Positions 31,387-41,156 are shown, counted from the stretch's first letter. The stretch: DNA of 64,000 bases from Hoyosella rhizosphaerae (GCF_014643175.1 NZ_BMJH01000001.1:992001-1056000), one strand, 5' to 3'. Notes: generated from the sequence alone by a model not told the origin. Made by a program: numbers and translations.

Positions 31387-33107
31387 TGTGTGATGAACGG
31401 ATGCGACCGACAAACCATCCACTGCCGCGGCGGCAAGTGCTTCGAGCCGGGATTGTTGTGCCGACGGCGATTGGGGCGAGCACGTTCATCAGTCGCGCGC
31501 ATGCGCAAACATCATCTGCTGGCGCGCCCAGCCACCCGTTTATGCACGGTGTCGCATCGGGCGATCCCACCCACAACAGTGTCATATTGTGGACTCGCGT
31601 CACTCCAAACGCCGACGCGACACCGGGATCAGGCGTCGGACCAGCGGTTACGGTTCGCTGGGAAGTAAGTACCGACCAAACATTTGCGGTGCGCGTAGCC
31701 GAAGGATCAACGACCACCGACGTTGACCGCGACCACACAGTGAAGGTGGACGCACGCGATCTTCAACCGCAGACTGGATACTTTTTTCGATTCTCCATAG
31801 TGGACGCAAGTCAAGCTCGGATCTACTCACCCGTCGGCCGAACTGCCACCACTCCTGCGCCCCACCAGCACGTTGACCGCCTGCGGTTTGGTGTTGTGTC
31901 GTGTTCCAACTGGGAAGCCGGATATTTCTCTGCATACCGGCACCTCGCCGACAGGCGTGACCTCGACGCCGTACTTCACCTCGGCGATTATCTGTATGAG
32001 TATCGCCCCGGCAAGTACGGAGCCAAGTTCGGCTCTGTTCGCGAACACATTCCCGCCCGCGACATCGTCACCTTGGCCGATTACCGGATGCGGCACGGAC
32101 AGTACAAGACTGACGCTGACCTCCAAAGTCTCCACCAAAAAGTACCCGTCATAGCCATTTGGGATGATCATGAATCGGCCAACGACGCCTGGGTGGCGGG
32201 CGCGGAGAATCATGACCCCGTCACCCAAGGCGACTGGCGAACGCGATACCGAAACGCGTTGCAGGCATACCTTGAGTGGATGCCCATTCGGCCTGGCGGT
32301 TCCGGAGACAGACTCTACCGGCGGCTCAGCTATGGTTCCCTTCTCGAGCTCACGATGATCGACCTGCGCTCGTATCGGGATGAACCAGCGGTAGCGGTGA
32401 CGGGATGGCGCGACGTTGATGCACCCCACCGGAGCATTACAGGTGCGCAGCAGTTCGAATGGTTTGTCACAGGGCTCACAACCGCGGCGGCACAGTGGAA
32501 ATTTGTTGGCAATCCAGTGATGATCTCCCCGTTCTTGATTCCGCCACTAGAACCAGCGACCACTGCTGCTCTAACTCAACTGCTTGGGATCCCTTCTGAC
32601 GGAGCACCGCTTAATACAGATCAGTGGGACGGGTATGCGGCGGAACGAGCGCGACTTTTCTCGGCCCTGACCACGACAAATACCCGTGATGTTGTCTTTC
32701 TCACGGGCGATATTCACATGTCGTGGGCCAATGAACTCCCCCTCAATGCGGCAAATTATCCGGCAGCGGGAACGGTTGGCGTCGAATTTGTTGTGCCCTC
32801 AGTGACATCAAAAAATGTGGACGACATTCTCCAGGTACCGCCGCGCACTGTTGGGTTAGCGGCCGAGGCAGCGATCCAAGCTACGAACAACCACGTTCGC
32901 TTTGTCGAAGTCGATTCGCACGGCTACGGAGTGTGCGAAGTAACGCCCGACCACGCCCAGATGGACTGGTTTTTCATTCAAGATCCAGTCAACCCAAACA
33001 GTGCGTCTCGGCACGCGCACTCACTCAGAACTGCATCGCAGTCCGCACGCCTCACACCTGCGGCGCCACTGGATCCAACGAGTCACACTTCAAGGAGCTC
33101 CGCATGA
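31386..33107 (+). CDS. phoD: Tat-exported PhoD-like alkaline phosphatase / phosphodiesterase
   Basis: A 573-residue exported hydrolase. The twin-arginine signal PRRQVLRAG is followed by a hydrophobic stretch ending in SRAHAQ. An N-terminal beta domain (HPFMHGVASGDPTHNSVILW) precedes the PhoD metallophosphatase domain, with metal-binding motifs FGVVSCSNWEAGYF, VLHLGDYLYEY, AIWDDHESANDAW and FLTGDIHMSWANEL. Such enzymes need Ca and Fe and release phosphate from phosphodiesters such as teichoic or nucleotide material outside the cell. GTG 31386 is preferred for the leaderless -10 box; ATG 31401 is possible. Stop overlaps the next gene by four bases. Confidence 0.93.
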   Translation: MCDERMRPTNHPLPRRQVLRAGIVVPTAIGASTFISRAHAQTSSAGAPSHPFMHGVASGDPTHNSVILWTRVTPNADATPGSGVGPAVTVRWEVSTDQTFAVRVAEGSTTTDVDRDHTVKVDARDLQPQTGYFFRFSIVDASQARIYSPVGRTATTPAPHQHVDRLRFGVVSCSNWEAGYFSAYRHLADRRDLDAVLHLGDYLYEYRPGKYGAKFGSVREHIPARDIVTLADYRMRHGQYKTDADLQSLHQKVPVIAIWDDHESANDAWVAGAENHDPVTQGDWRTRYRNALQAYLEWMPIRPGGSGDRLYRRLSYGSLLELTMIDLRSYRDEPAVAVTGWRDVDAPHRSITGAQQFEWFVTGLTTAAAQWKFVGNPVMISPFLIPPLEPATTAALTQLLGIPSDGAPLNTDQWDGYAAERARLFSALTTTNTRDVVFLTGDIHMSWANELPLNAANYPAAGTVGVEFVVPSVTSKNVDDILQVPPRTVGLAAEAAIQATNNHVRFVEVDSHGYGVCEVTPDHAQMDWFFIQDPVNPNSASRHAHSLRTASQSARLTPAAPLDPTSHTSRSSA

Positions 33108-34366
33108 CGGCTGCCAACATCACACGACGAGCTGTCCTCGCGGGTGGGACGAGCGCACTAGCTGCAGGCATATTTGCGGCACACAGCAGCGCGACTCCGC
33201 TGAACGGTAGCGGCGAAGCCCTCGAAGTGCACGTCATCGTCATCGACGGGCTACGAAACGATGAAGTAAACCCCGATCTCATGCCCCATGTGGCGAGCCT
33301 GGACTCTGCCAGCATCAGGTACGCCAACGCCAATGCCATTCAAATCGCGGAAACCCTCCCGAATCACACCGCCATGATGACCGGCGTCTCCCCAGCGAGA
33401 TCAGGCGTCCCCGCAAACAAAATTTATGACCGTGACGAACGCAAGTTCCGTAATCTTGATCGCCCGCAAGACCTCACGGCGCCAACAATCCTGGAACGTC
33501 TGCGCACCGAACGTGGGATCACGACCGCAAGTGTGTTGTCGAAGGACTACCTGCACGGGCTGTTCCAGGGCCGCGCGACAGTGCACTGGAACCCTGCCCC
33601 ACTCATCCCTCTCACTGACCATGCACCCGACGCCGCGACAATGGATGCGCTTCTTCGCATCATGGTCGATCATTCACCCCGCATGACGTTCACCAACTTA
33701 GGTGACGTAGACCGCGTGGGGCACATCGACGTCACAGGTAACGATATTCGGCTCGCGCGCACAGCCGCCGTGCGCCACACGGATACGCAAGTCCGGCGAT
33801 TCGTTTCCTTCCTCAAGGAGAGCGGACGGTGGAACCGGAGCGTGGTCATACTCATTGCAGACCATTCAATGGACTGGTCAAGACCGCTTTCCCTCATCAG
33901 CTTGCATGTACCGTTCTCCCTCGACCCGATGCTGCGGGACAACATCGAAATCGCAGACAACGGTGGCGCCTCGTTGTGGTACTGGACCGGCGACCCGGCA
34001 TTACGCGATGATGCGGTGGAGCGCATGCGACAGATCGCGATGCTTCACCCGGGCATTGACTCAGTTCACGCAGCAGGGGTGTTGAATCTGGGTCCTCGAG
34101 GCGGCGATGCGGTGGCGTTCTGCAAACCGGGCTGGCGGTTCACCGACCCAACTGTGCTGTCAAACCCCATTCCTGGAAACCACGGCCACGGCGTGACATT
34201 ACCTATCCCGCTGATTGTCACGGGAGGTCATCCACAACTGCCAGGCAAGCTCACGGTCAGCGACGCAGTCACCACCATGGATGTTGCTCCCACCGTGGCG
34301 GCACTCTTTGGTTTGGTCCCACCGCCGAACGGGTGGGACGGCACAGCCCTACCCGCCGTGATGTAA
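33104..34366 (+). CDS. Tat-exported alkaline-phosphatase-superfamily phosphodiesterase (NPP-like)
   Basis: A 420-residue exported enzyme starting at ATG 33104, behind AAGGAG (33092-33097) and overlapping the phoD stop as ATGA. TRRAVLAGG and a hydrophobic stretch form the Tat signal. Metal and nucleophile motifs of the nucleotide pyrophosphatase branch are seen: VIVIDGLRNDEV, AETLPNHTAMMTGV with the nucleophilic Thr, NLGDVDRVGHIDV, LIADHSMDW and GNHGHG. The substrate is unknown. Translational coupling to the PhoD-like enzyme suggests a joint role in phosphate release from organic esters. Confidence 0.92.
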   Translation: MTAANITRRAVLAGGTSALAAGIFAAHSSATPLNGSGEALEVHVIVIDGLRNDEVNPDLMPHVASLDSASIRYANANAIQIAETLPNHTAMMTGVSPARSGVPANKIYDRDERKFRNLDRPQDLTAPTILERLRTERGITTASVLSKDYLHGLFQGRATVHWNPAPLIPLTDHAPDAATMDALLRIMVDHSPRMTFTNLGDVDRVGHIDVTGNDIRLARTAAVRHTDTQVRRFVSFLKESGRWNRSVVILIADHSMDWSRPLSLISLHVPFSLDPMLRDNIEIADNGGASLWYWTGDPALRDDAVERMRQIAMLHPGIDSVHAAGVLNLGPRGGDAVAFCKPGWRFTDPTVLSNPIPGNHGHGVTLPIPLIVTGGHPQLPGKLTVSDAVTTMDVAPTVAALFGLVPPPNGWDGTALPAVM

Positions 34367-34392
34367 CTGGCGAACAGTGGCCCCAGGGTTTG

Positions 34393-35601
34393 TCAGGGAA
34401 GGCGCATGGCAGGGGTGGAATCAGTTTGCCGCAACGCATCCATGACGGCCGCAGCGTGCTCAGCTAGCGCGTGGTCCCCCACCGCGTCAGCTGCCTGAAA
34501 TAGGCCAGCCCACCGGCTCGCCAGCGCACGCCGAGGCGCAAGCGGCCTACCCGCATCACGCTCCAACGCGCGACGAAGATGATCTTCCGGCAGGTGCCAC
34601 GCCGTCGACAACCACACCCACACTGTGCGAGCGGCAAGCAACCGGCGGTCCAGCACGTCATCGTCAAGGAGCTGCGGCCACACAGTCGCAATCTCAGCGC
34701 GCCAGGCATCCACCATCGACGCCGACTGCTCCGGGGTGAGCCCAAGGTCGTATGAACACTGCGGGAAGGACACCAAAATGGACCCGAGGTCAAGCACCGC
34801 GTCGCGGAACCCGCCCCATTCGTAGTCCAGGAAGCGAATACCCGAACTGCTCACGACGATGTTGTCGGGAGACAATTCACCGGGACTAAACGCCCGAAAC
34901 GAATTTCCTTGCAATATGTCCGAAAACTCTGCCACTTTGTGTTGAATATCCGGCGGGGTCGCCACGCCCAGCACCTCAGAAAGCAGCTGTGGAACATTGT
35001 TCACAGATGCGCGCATGGTGTCAGCGGGAACATACGGCGACATGCTGGCTCGCGCACGACGGAGCAGTGCACCAAAATCTTCCGACCTGCCCGCAGTGGC
35101 AGCGTGCATCCGGCCCAGGCTCTGCGCGACACCCATCAGCACGTTGGTGGTTGAATCCGATGTTGACATCCCAGTGGTGTCAGGTGTGACGACATTTTCG
35201 AACGTAGGTACGTCACCGAGATCAGACAAGATCAACAGCCGCTGGTCAAGGTCATGCGCAAGAAGTTCTGGTCCGGGGCGGTGCCGTGTGGCTAGCGAGT
35301 TCGCAAACTGATACGAAACGGCCTCACGGACGAAGCCTTCAGCGTGTCCGTCTCCGACTCCGAGCGCTTGAGCAATGCCGTTCGCGCTCGCTCCATCGGC
35401 GTTGTGCATCTGCTTGATAACCAGTGTTCGCGAAAGACGAATCGGACTATCAGATACGCGAACGCGGAGAACGATCGCCTGTCCACTACCACCGAGGTTT
35501 TCCGGATCAGTTAGCCGCACCGTAACGCCGTATCGTTTGGCAAGGACACGTTCGGCGGCACGCACAACCGCATGGGCAGATTCGGACACAAGAGAAGTCA
35601 T
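34393..35601 (-). CDS. kinase-fold (APH/choline-kinase-like) protein with altered catalytic loop
   Basis: A 402-residue cytoplasmic protein with the aminoglycoside phosphotransferase fold. The ATP-binding lysine lies in RTLVIKQMHN, the hinge in LLILSDLGDV, the catalytic loop reads SPGELSPDNIVV, and the metal-binding strand is IRFLDYEWGGFRDAVLDLGS. The usual HGDxxxxN has become PGELSPDN, replacing catalytic Asp by Glu and His by Pro, so it may be a pseudokinase or act on an unusual substrate. It follows the transglutaminase with an 11-base gap in the same transcript. No resistance role is implied by the sequence. Confidence 0.75.
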   Translation of the reverse strand: MTSLVSESAHAVVRAAERVLAKRYGVTVRLTDPENLGGSGQAIVLRVRVSDSPIRLSRTLVIKQMHNADGASANGIAQALGVGDGHAEGFVREAVSYQFANSLATRHRPGPELLAHDLDQRLLILSDLGDVPTFENVVTPDTTGMSTSDSTTNVLMGVAQSLGRMHAATAGRSEDFGALLRRARASMSPYVPADTMRASVNNVPQLLSEVLGVATPPDIQHKVAEFSDILQGNSFRAFSPGELSPDNIVVSSSGIRFLDYEWGGFRDAVLDLGSILVSFPQCSYDLGLTPEQSASMVDAWRAEIATVWPQLLDDDVLDRRLLAARTVWVWLSTAWHLPEDHLRRALERDAGRPLAPRRALASRWAGLFQAADAVGDHALAEHAAAVMDALRQTDSTPAMRLP

Positions 35602-35612
35602 CGTTAACTACG

Positions 35613-36545
35613 CTACCCGTTTTGCTGTAGAGGCGGTACCTGCTCAACACGCGGAGCGGCATCGAGCGGTGCCACGTCGACAGACACTGACATGCTGCTG
35701 GACTTCGCCTGCGTGAGAATAATTCCGCGTAGAGGAGAGACGTCAACAAAGTCACGACCTCGAGCAACAGTGACGTAGCGTTCGTCCACAAACTGGTCGT
35801 TTGTCGGATCAAATGCAAGCCACCGATTCCCTGGAAGCCACACAGCAGCCCACGCATGCGTCGCATCCGCACCAATCATGCGTTCCTTACCTGGCGGTGG
35901 CGTCGTGGCTAGGTACCCAGAAACGTAGCTAGCAGCGAGCCCCTTTGACCGGAGGCAGGCAATCGCAACGCGCGAGAAGTCTTGGCACACTCCAGACTTG
36001 CGTTCCATCACTTCGGCAACCCGAGTCGACACCGAAGTCGAGCCTGATTTGTAGGTGTATTCAGTAAAAATTCGGTGCGTTAGATCCCACACAGCATCCG
36101 CTAGTGGCCGCCCCGGAGTGAAAATCTCATCGGCATACGCCGCCACATCCGGGGTGATTTCAGCCGGATTATTGTCAATCTGAAAATCGACAGCCCGGGC
36201 CGCGTCCACCCCCGTCGGGCGACACATCTCCCATGGGGCGTCAGCCAAACCCGACTTCAGATGCCCCTCCGGTGGGGCGTCAACTTCGACGCGCGACCTG
36301 GCCGTAACGACAAGTTCAGTGTGCTCAGTCGTCACATGAAAATACACCGCCGTATTGCCAAAGTAGTCCACCATGAACGATTGATCTGTTGGTTCAGGCG
36401 ACACGGTGACGCTGTGCTCGAGTCTGCGTTGCTCCGGCAGTTCGAGCGGTGTCACAAACCCGCGCCCATAGGACGAAGTGACCGGTCCGGCGTACGAGTA
36501 TGTGGTGATGTGAGTGACTTGATAGGTACGTGTGCTCATGCCCAT
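35613..36545 (-). CDS. transglutaminase-like cysteine protease family protein
   Basis: A 310-residue protein with the N-terminal transglutaminase-associated beta domain (THITTYSYAGPVTSSYGRGF) and a complete catalytic triad: Cys in KSGVCQDFSRVAIACL, His in ADATHAWAAVWLPG and Asp in WLAFDPTNDQF. No signal peptide is seen, so it is probably cytoplasmic. Members of this family accompany circularly permuted ATP-grasp proteins in many bacteria and are predicted to cut or form isopeptide bonds. Its start overlaps the ATP-grasp/alpha-E stop by ten bases. Confidence 0.9.
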   Translation of the reverse strand: MGMSTRTYQVTHITTYSYAGPVTSSYGRGFVTPLELPEQRRLEHSVTVSPEPTDQSFMVDYFGNTAVYFHVTTEHTELVVTARSRVEVDAPPEGHLKSGLADAPWEMCRPTGVDAARAVDFQIDNNPAEITPDVAAYADEIFTPGRPLADAVWDLTHRIFTEYTYKSGSTSVSTRVAEVMERKSGVCQDFSRVAIACLRSKGLAASYVSGYLATTPPPGKERMIGADATHAWAAVWLPGNRWLAFDPTNDQFVDERYVTVARGRDFVDVSPLRGIILTQAKSSSMSVSVDVAPLDAAPRVEQVPPLQQNG

Positions 36546-39094
36546 ACCTCGCTCTGCTCACCATCGGCACCTGTTGTGAAACCACCCGACAACCACAGCG
36601 GCTGCATCTCAACTGGCGGGGCAAGCAAGCTCGTTTCCACAATCTCGGATAGCTCCCTCAGTTGCTGCCGGACCGTCTTGAGGAACGTGTCCAACACCTG
36701 ACGCTGGCCTTGTTCGTTGAGTTCCTCGAGTTCGTTCGGCGAGGCGCGACGGACGTGCGTGATGATTTCATCAATCAACCGTGACGCCCTCGCTGGCACA
36801 GACTGCTCAGGCAGACTCACAAAGTTCTCCCGAATGCGATCAAGCTGATAGATAAGCGCGCGCGGGTTAGTGCTGTCGAACAACAAGAACTCAGCGAGTG
36901 GAGCGATATTGACAACACCATGCTGGCGCCGCCGATACATCACTGACGACTCGCACGCGAGCAGCACCGACTCGACGACGGCGCGTTCGGTTACCGGGTT
37001 GTATGGTTTCACCAGTGTGGCACCCAGCAATGTTGTTAGCTGCAAACTTCGTTCAATGCGGCGGCCAATGTCTAGCAGGTGCCAGCCAGAATCTCGAACC
37101 AGTGACTCAGCGCCAAGGCCGGCGAGCGCCAACATCCCGCCAAGGACAGACGTGTGTACCGACGCCATCACCACCGGGTCGGCTGTCGTATCCTCCGAAT
37201 AGTCCTCCAAAGCGTCGTTTACGCCGCTGAGCACCATCCATGTATCAAGGGACAGTTGATCCCGAACTCCGCGCGCAGCTGATTCGAGGCGTCTAACCGA
37301 AAATGCCAGCGAACCGGGTCGGTCAGCAGCCCCGGTCAACGACCGCAGTTCCACGAATGCGCGGTCAAGATCGCTCGCGCCCGATGGGACAAGCGCCGCA
37401 GGCGAACCAGACACCCTTGTGAGTGCTGAGACCAAGATCGGCAATGAGTTACTGCCCGTCAGCCACGGCCTCGAACGATAGTCCTGATAGCGGTCCCGAA
37501 CCGCGCTGAGGAGTCGGGCAGTGTCCTCAGCCCGTTCCGCATACCTACCAAGCCAAAACAAATCATTGAGGACTCGGGGCGAGCTCACACCTTCGGTCGG
37601 CAAACCGTGTCGCACCACAGTGAGTGACGCAACCGGTTCGGGTGCTTCCAAAGGCGTGACGGTCACCGAACCACCCTCGGCAGAACGCTCCGGCGTGCGT
37701 ACCCACACGTCCTTTGCGATCTGAACACCCGCGGTCTTCACATCTGCGCGGTGCTCAATGGGAACGTGAGCAAAACCACCCGGCATCACCGTGTATCCCG
37801 CGCGTTGGGCGACCGAAAACATTCGAAGCGTCACTGGCGCCGATGCCACGCCCCCGGTGGCCGTGACGATGGGTTGTTCGGTTTGCTCGGGAACCAAACG
37901 GGCACACCATTGCCACGTCTCGTCTTCAATACGCCCACATAGGTCATCCCGTTGCGCTCGACTAAGTTCCCCTCCGATGAACGATTCGCCAGTACGAATG
38001 TTCTCGCACACGACGTCATCAAGGTTCTCCCGGATGTGGGATCGCGCACTGCGGTCACCCGCCCACCAGTTATCCACCGAAGGTAGCGCCAGTTCTTCAT
38101 CCAACAGTGCCTCACTGATGCGCGGCAGGTACGCGCCCAGCGCCGGATTTTCGACGACGCCACAGCCAAGCGGATTGACGATGCTGACGGCACCTCTGCG
38201 CACCATTTCAGTGAGCCCAGCGACACCGGTACGAGACGGAGATCGATGATCAAGGGGATCCGTCGCGCACGAATCAACGAACCGCACCACGACGTCAATG
38301 GGAAACCTCTTCCCAATTGCACGCATCCACAATCGACCTTCACGAACAGTGAGGTCCGTGCTCTCGACTAGTGGGTAGCCCAGCATGGACGCAAGGAATG
38401 CATGATCAAACGACGCCCTAGTATCAGGGCCGGGACTCAAGATGACCACCATGGGGTCCGCAGTGTGGGCCACCGAAGCAGACTCAATAGCGACCTTCAT
38501 GACTTGCACAAACGGGGCAAGAGACCGGGGGGTAATTTGCTGGTGAAAATCGGGCATCGCATGCGACAAAACCTTACGATCGGCCAGCGCATATCCCACC
38601 CCAAGTGGAGCCTGCGTGCGATCCTCGATGACCTGAAAACCCTGCGCAGTGTGGGCAACATCCATGCCATGCAAAAACAGCGGCGCAACATTGTCTCGTC
38701 GTGCGCCGAAGGCACCACGTAGAAAGCTTCGATGTCCATACACCAGCTCAGGTGGCAGCAGTCCCTTACTGACGACTCGCTGCTCGCCATATAAATCCGC
38801 GACAAGAGCGCTGAGCAAACGCGACCGCTGGACCATCCCCTTCTCCAGCATGTCCCATTCATCCGATTCGACGACGAACGGGACCGGGTCGAGATTCCAT
38901 TGCCCGTCATCCGGGGTGAACGTGATGCCCTCGTGCGCGACAAGCCGCCGAACGCGGCTGCGCAAACGCCTGAGATCGTCAGAGCCAATTGACAGAAGCC
39001 CCGATACTTCCGGCGCCGGGCCACCCTCAGAAGTTCCACCTGATTGCGTCAACTCTGAGCCTGCGCCTTCATGTGGACTGTTCATTGCCACCAC
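36536..39094 (-). CDS. circularly permuted ATP-grasp protein fused to an alpha-E domain
   Basis: An 852-residue fusion. Residues ~30-510 are the permuted ATP-grasp fold (LPPELVYGHRSFLRGAFG, FQVIEDRTQAPLGVGYALAD, VVILSPGPDTRASFDHAF, GYTVMPGGFAHV). Residues ~520-835 are the helical alpha-E domain beginning SSPRVLNDLFWLGRYAERAE. The family is predicted to ligate peptides or amino acids in an ATP-dependent way. In this copy the strand that normally carries a basic nucleotide-contacting residue reads DDVVCENIRTGE, so activity is uncertain. It leads the three-gene unit with the transglutaminase and kinase-fold protein, as its mycobacterial homologue lies near transglutaminases. Confidence 0.88.
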   Translation of the reverse strand: MVAMNSPHEGAGSELTQSGGTSEGGPAPEVSGLLSIGSDDLRRLRSRVRRLVAHEGITFTPDDGQWNLDPVPFVVESDEWDMLEKGMVQRSRLLSALVADLYGEQRVVSKGLLPPELVYGHRSFLRGAFGARRDNVAPLFLHGMDVAHTAQGFQVIEDRTQAPLGVGYALADRKVLSHAMPDFHQQITPRSLAPFVQVMKVAIESASVAHTADPMVVILSPGPDTRASFDHAFLASMLGYPLVESTDLTVREGRLWMRAIGKRFPIDVVVRFVDSCATDPLDHRSPSRTGVAGLTEMVRRGAVSIVNPLGCGVVENPALGAYLPRISEALLDEELALPSVDNWWAGDRSARSHIRENLDDVVCENIRTGESFIGGELSRAQRDDLCGRIEDETWQWCARLVPEQTEQPIVTATGGVASAPVTLRMFSVAQRAGYTVMPGGFAHVPIEHRADVKTAGVQIAKDVWVRTPERSAEGGSVTVTPLEAPEPVASLTVVRHGLPTEGVSSPRVLNDLFWLGRYAERAEDTARLLSAVRDRYQDYRSRPWLTGSNSLPILVSALTRVSGSPAALVPSGASDLDRAFVELRSLTGAADRPGSLAFSVRRLESAARGVRDQLSLDTWMVLSGVNDALEDYSEDTTADPVVMASVHTSVLGGMLALAGLGAESLVRDSGWHLLDIGRRIERSLQLTTLLGATLVKPYNPVTERAVVESVLLACESSVMYRRRQHGVVNIAPLAEFLLFDSTNPRALIYQLDRIRENFVSLPEQSVPARASRLIDEIITHVRRASPNELEELNEQGQRQVLDTFLKTVRQQLRELSEIVETSLLAPPVEMQPLWLSGGFTTGADGEQSEVWA

Positions 39095-39172
39095 CTCATC
39101 GGACAGCTAGAAAACCCGCTCGTGATCAACCTCGATCATGGCACCGTTTCATCACCGAGGTGACCCGGAAAT

Positions 39173-39210
39173 ACCTGCACCCCACGCTTAATTGTGCGCG
39201 GGGTGCAGGT
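39173..39210 (-). terminator. intrinsic terminator after aspS
   Basis: Arms 39173-39187 and 39196-39210 pair in 14 of 15 positions (ACCTGCACCCC with GGGGTGCAGGT plus CGC/GCG) around an eight-base loop. It starts six bases beyond the aspS stop and exits into ATTTCC on the minus strand. Confidence 0.85.
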
Positions 39211-39215
39211 GAACG

Positions 39216-40994
39216 CTAGTTTTTGCTCCGTGATACCGGTTTCGCGTCGATTCCAGATTCTTTACGCTGCTGCGCTGTAATAGGCGCTGGAGCGTCAGTG
39301 AGTGGATCAACTCCGCCACCGGACTTGGGGAACGCAATGACGTCACGAATGGAGTCTGTTTTCGCTAGTAGAGACACGATTCGGTCCCAACCAAATGCGA
39401 TTCCGCCGTGCGGTGGTGCACCAAACGCGAACGCGTCGAGGAGGAACCCAAACTTGTCCTGAGCTTCCTCGGCGCTGATCCCCATCACCGAAAAGACTCG
39501 CTCTTGAACATCGCGGCGGTGGATACGAATGCTTCCGCCGCCAATCTCATGGCCATTGCACACAATGTCGTATGCGTAGGCGAGTGCCGAACCCGGATCA
39601 GTGTCGAACGTGTCGAGGCTGTCGGGCTTGGGCGAGGTGAAGGCGTGGTGAACAGCCGTCCATGCACTTGACCCGAGGGCCACATCGCCGCTAGCCGTCG
39701 CTTCGTCCGCGGGCTCGAACATAGGTGCGTCCACGACCCACACAAACGCCCAAGCATCTTCGTCAATTGCCTCGACGCGTTTTGCCACCTCAACGCGAGC
39801 TGCGCCGAGGAGTGCACGAGTCGATTTGGGAGCACCTGCGCCGAAGAACACGCAGTCGCCAGGCTTGGCGCCGACATGCGCTGCCAATCCCTCACGCTCC
39901 GCGTCGGTGAGGTTCTTTGCCACAGGTCCGGCAAGTGAGCCGTCTTCAGCGATGAGGACATACGCAAGTCCCTTAGCGCCGCGCTGTTTGGCCCACTCTT
40001 GCCACGCATCAAGTTGCCTACGAGGCTGGCTTGCGCCACCCGGCATCACGACAGCACCGACATATGGGGCCTGGAACACCCGGAATGGCGTATTGGCGAA
40101 GTACTCGGTGCACTCCACTAGTTCGAAACCGAACCGCATATCCGGCTTGTCTGTGCCGAACCGCCGCATCGCATCGTGATAGGTGATCTGCGGGATCGGC
40201 GTTTCCAGTTTATGGCCGATAAGCTTCCACAAGGACTCCAAGATCTCCTCGGCTAGGAGCATCACATCCTCTTGGCGCACAAAGCTCATTTCAATATCGA
40301 GCTGCGTGAACTCAGGCTGACGGTCTGCGCGGAAGTCTTCGTCGCGGTAGCACCGTGCGATCTGGTAGTAACGCTCAACCCCAGCAACCATAAGCAGCTG
40401 CTTAAACAACTGCGGTGACTGTGGGAGGGCATAGAAACTACCCGGCTGCAGGCGTGCGGGCACGAGGAAGTCGCGTGCGCCCTCGGGTGTCGACCGGGTC
40501 AAAGTGGGCGTTTCGACTTCAATGAACTCGTGTCGAGTCAACACCGAACGTGCAGCGGAGTTAACCTTCGACCGCAACCGAAGCGCATGGCCGGGCCCCT
40601 CGCGCCGAAGATCCAGGTAACGGTGGCGTAGACGAGTTTCTTCACCAACATTCGGCTCGTCGAGCTGGAATGGAAGCGCCGCGCTTTCGTTGAGAACGAC
40701 GAGTTCGGTGACATTCACTTCGATTTCCCCCGTTGGGATTTCGAAGTTGGCGTTTCCTGCGGGACGCATCTCCACAGTCCCCGTCACACTGATGCAGAAT
40801 TCGGCGCGCAAACGGTGCGCCTTCTCGAGAACTTCTGCGTCGCGGAACACCACCTGGCATACACCGGAAGCATCACGGAAATCGATGAAAATGACACCAC
40901 CGTGGTCACGCCTACGCGCAACCCAACCTGACAATGTCACGGTGTGGTCGGCGTGTTCAGCGCGAAGCGAGCCAGCCAAATGGGTGCGAAGCAC
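39216..40994 (-). CDS. aspS: aspartyl-tRNA synthetase, probably non-discriminating
   Basis: Class IIb synthetase of 592 residues. The anticodon-binding OB fold comes first ([20 protein letters not shown]), then the catalytic core with [20 protein letters not shown] and [20 protein letters not shown], the bacterial insertion domain, and [15 protein letters not shown] use GTG 40994, preceded by AAGG six bases upstream, not the longer frame to 41033. The His in RRRDHGG (Leu in discriminating enzymes) matches enzymes that also charge tRNA-Asn for later amidation by GatCAB; no asnS is in the window. Confidence 0.97.
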   Translation of the reverse strand: MLRTHLAGSLRAEHADHTVTLSGWVARRRDHGGVIFIDFRDASGVCQVVFRDAEVLEKAHRLRAEFCISVTGTVEMRPAGNANFEIPTGEIEVNVTELVVLNESAALPFQLDEPNVGEETRLRHRYLDLRREGPGHALRLRSKVNSAARSVLTRHEFIEVETPTLTRSTPEGARDFLVPARLQPGSFYALPQSPQLFKQLLMVAGVERYYQIARCYRDEDFRADRQPEFTQLDIEMSFVRQEDVMLLAEEILESLWKLIGHKLETPIPQITYHDAMRRFGTDKPDMRFGFELVECTEYFANTPFRVFQAPYVGAVVMPGGASQPRRQLDAWQEWAKQRGAKGLAYVLIAEDGSLAGPVAKNLTDAEREGLAAHVGAKPGDCVFFGAGAPKSTRALLGAARVEVAKRVEAIDEDAWAFVWVVDAPMFEPADEATASGDVALGSSAWTAVHHAFTSPKPDSLDTFDTDPGSALAYAYDIVCNGHEIGGGSIRIHRRDVQERVFSVMGISAEEAQDKFGFLLDAFAFGAPPHGGIAFGWDRIVSLLAKTDSIRDVIAFPKSGGGVDPLTDAPAPITAQQRKESGIDAKPVSRSKN

Positions 40995-41044
40995 AGGGAT
41001 CCTTCCTCCCAGCAAAAAACGAACAAATCTCATGACGAGCGTTA

Positions 41045-41086
41045 GTGGACACAGTCCACACGTGAAACGAGCACACGTGAAACAAG
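41045..41086. repeat. inverted repeat plus tandem 15-base repeats upstream of aspS
   Basis: GTGGAC-ACA-GTCCAC (41045-41059) is a perfect inverted repeat. It overlaps two tandem 15-base copies, CACACGTGAAACGAG (41057-41071) and CACACGTGAAACAAG (41072-41086), differing at one base, each holding the CACGTG palindrome. They lie 51-92 bases before aspS in the divergent aspS/ypfJ promoter region. Confidence 0.7.
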
Positions 41087-41156
41087 CACTGCGCTGATCC
41101 TACGGCCGACTCAATGGTAGGCGGAAACCGAATTACTACACGACAGCACCCCACGA

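Noticed and set aside
34393-35601. Antibiotic-resistance phosphotransferase
   Set aside because: The fold is shared with many metabolic kinases and the catalytic loop is altered; nothing supports a resistance function.
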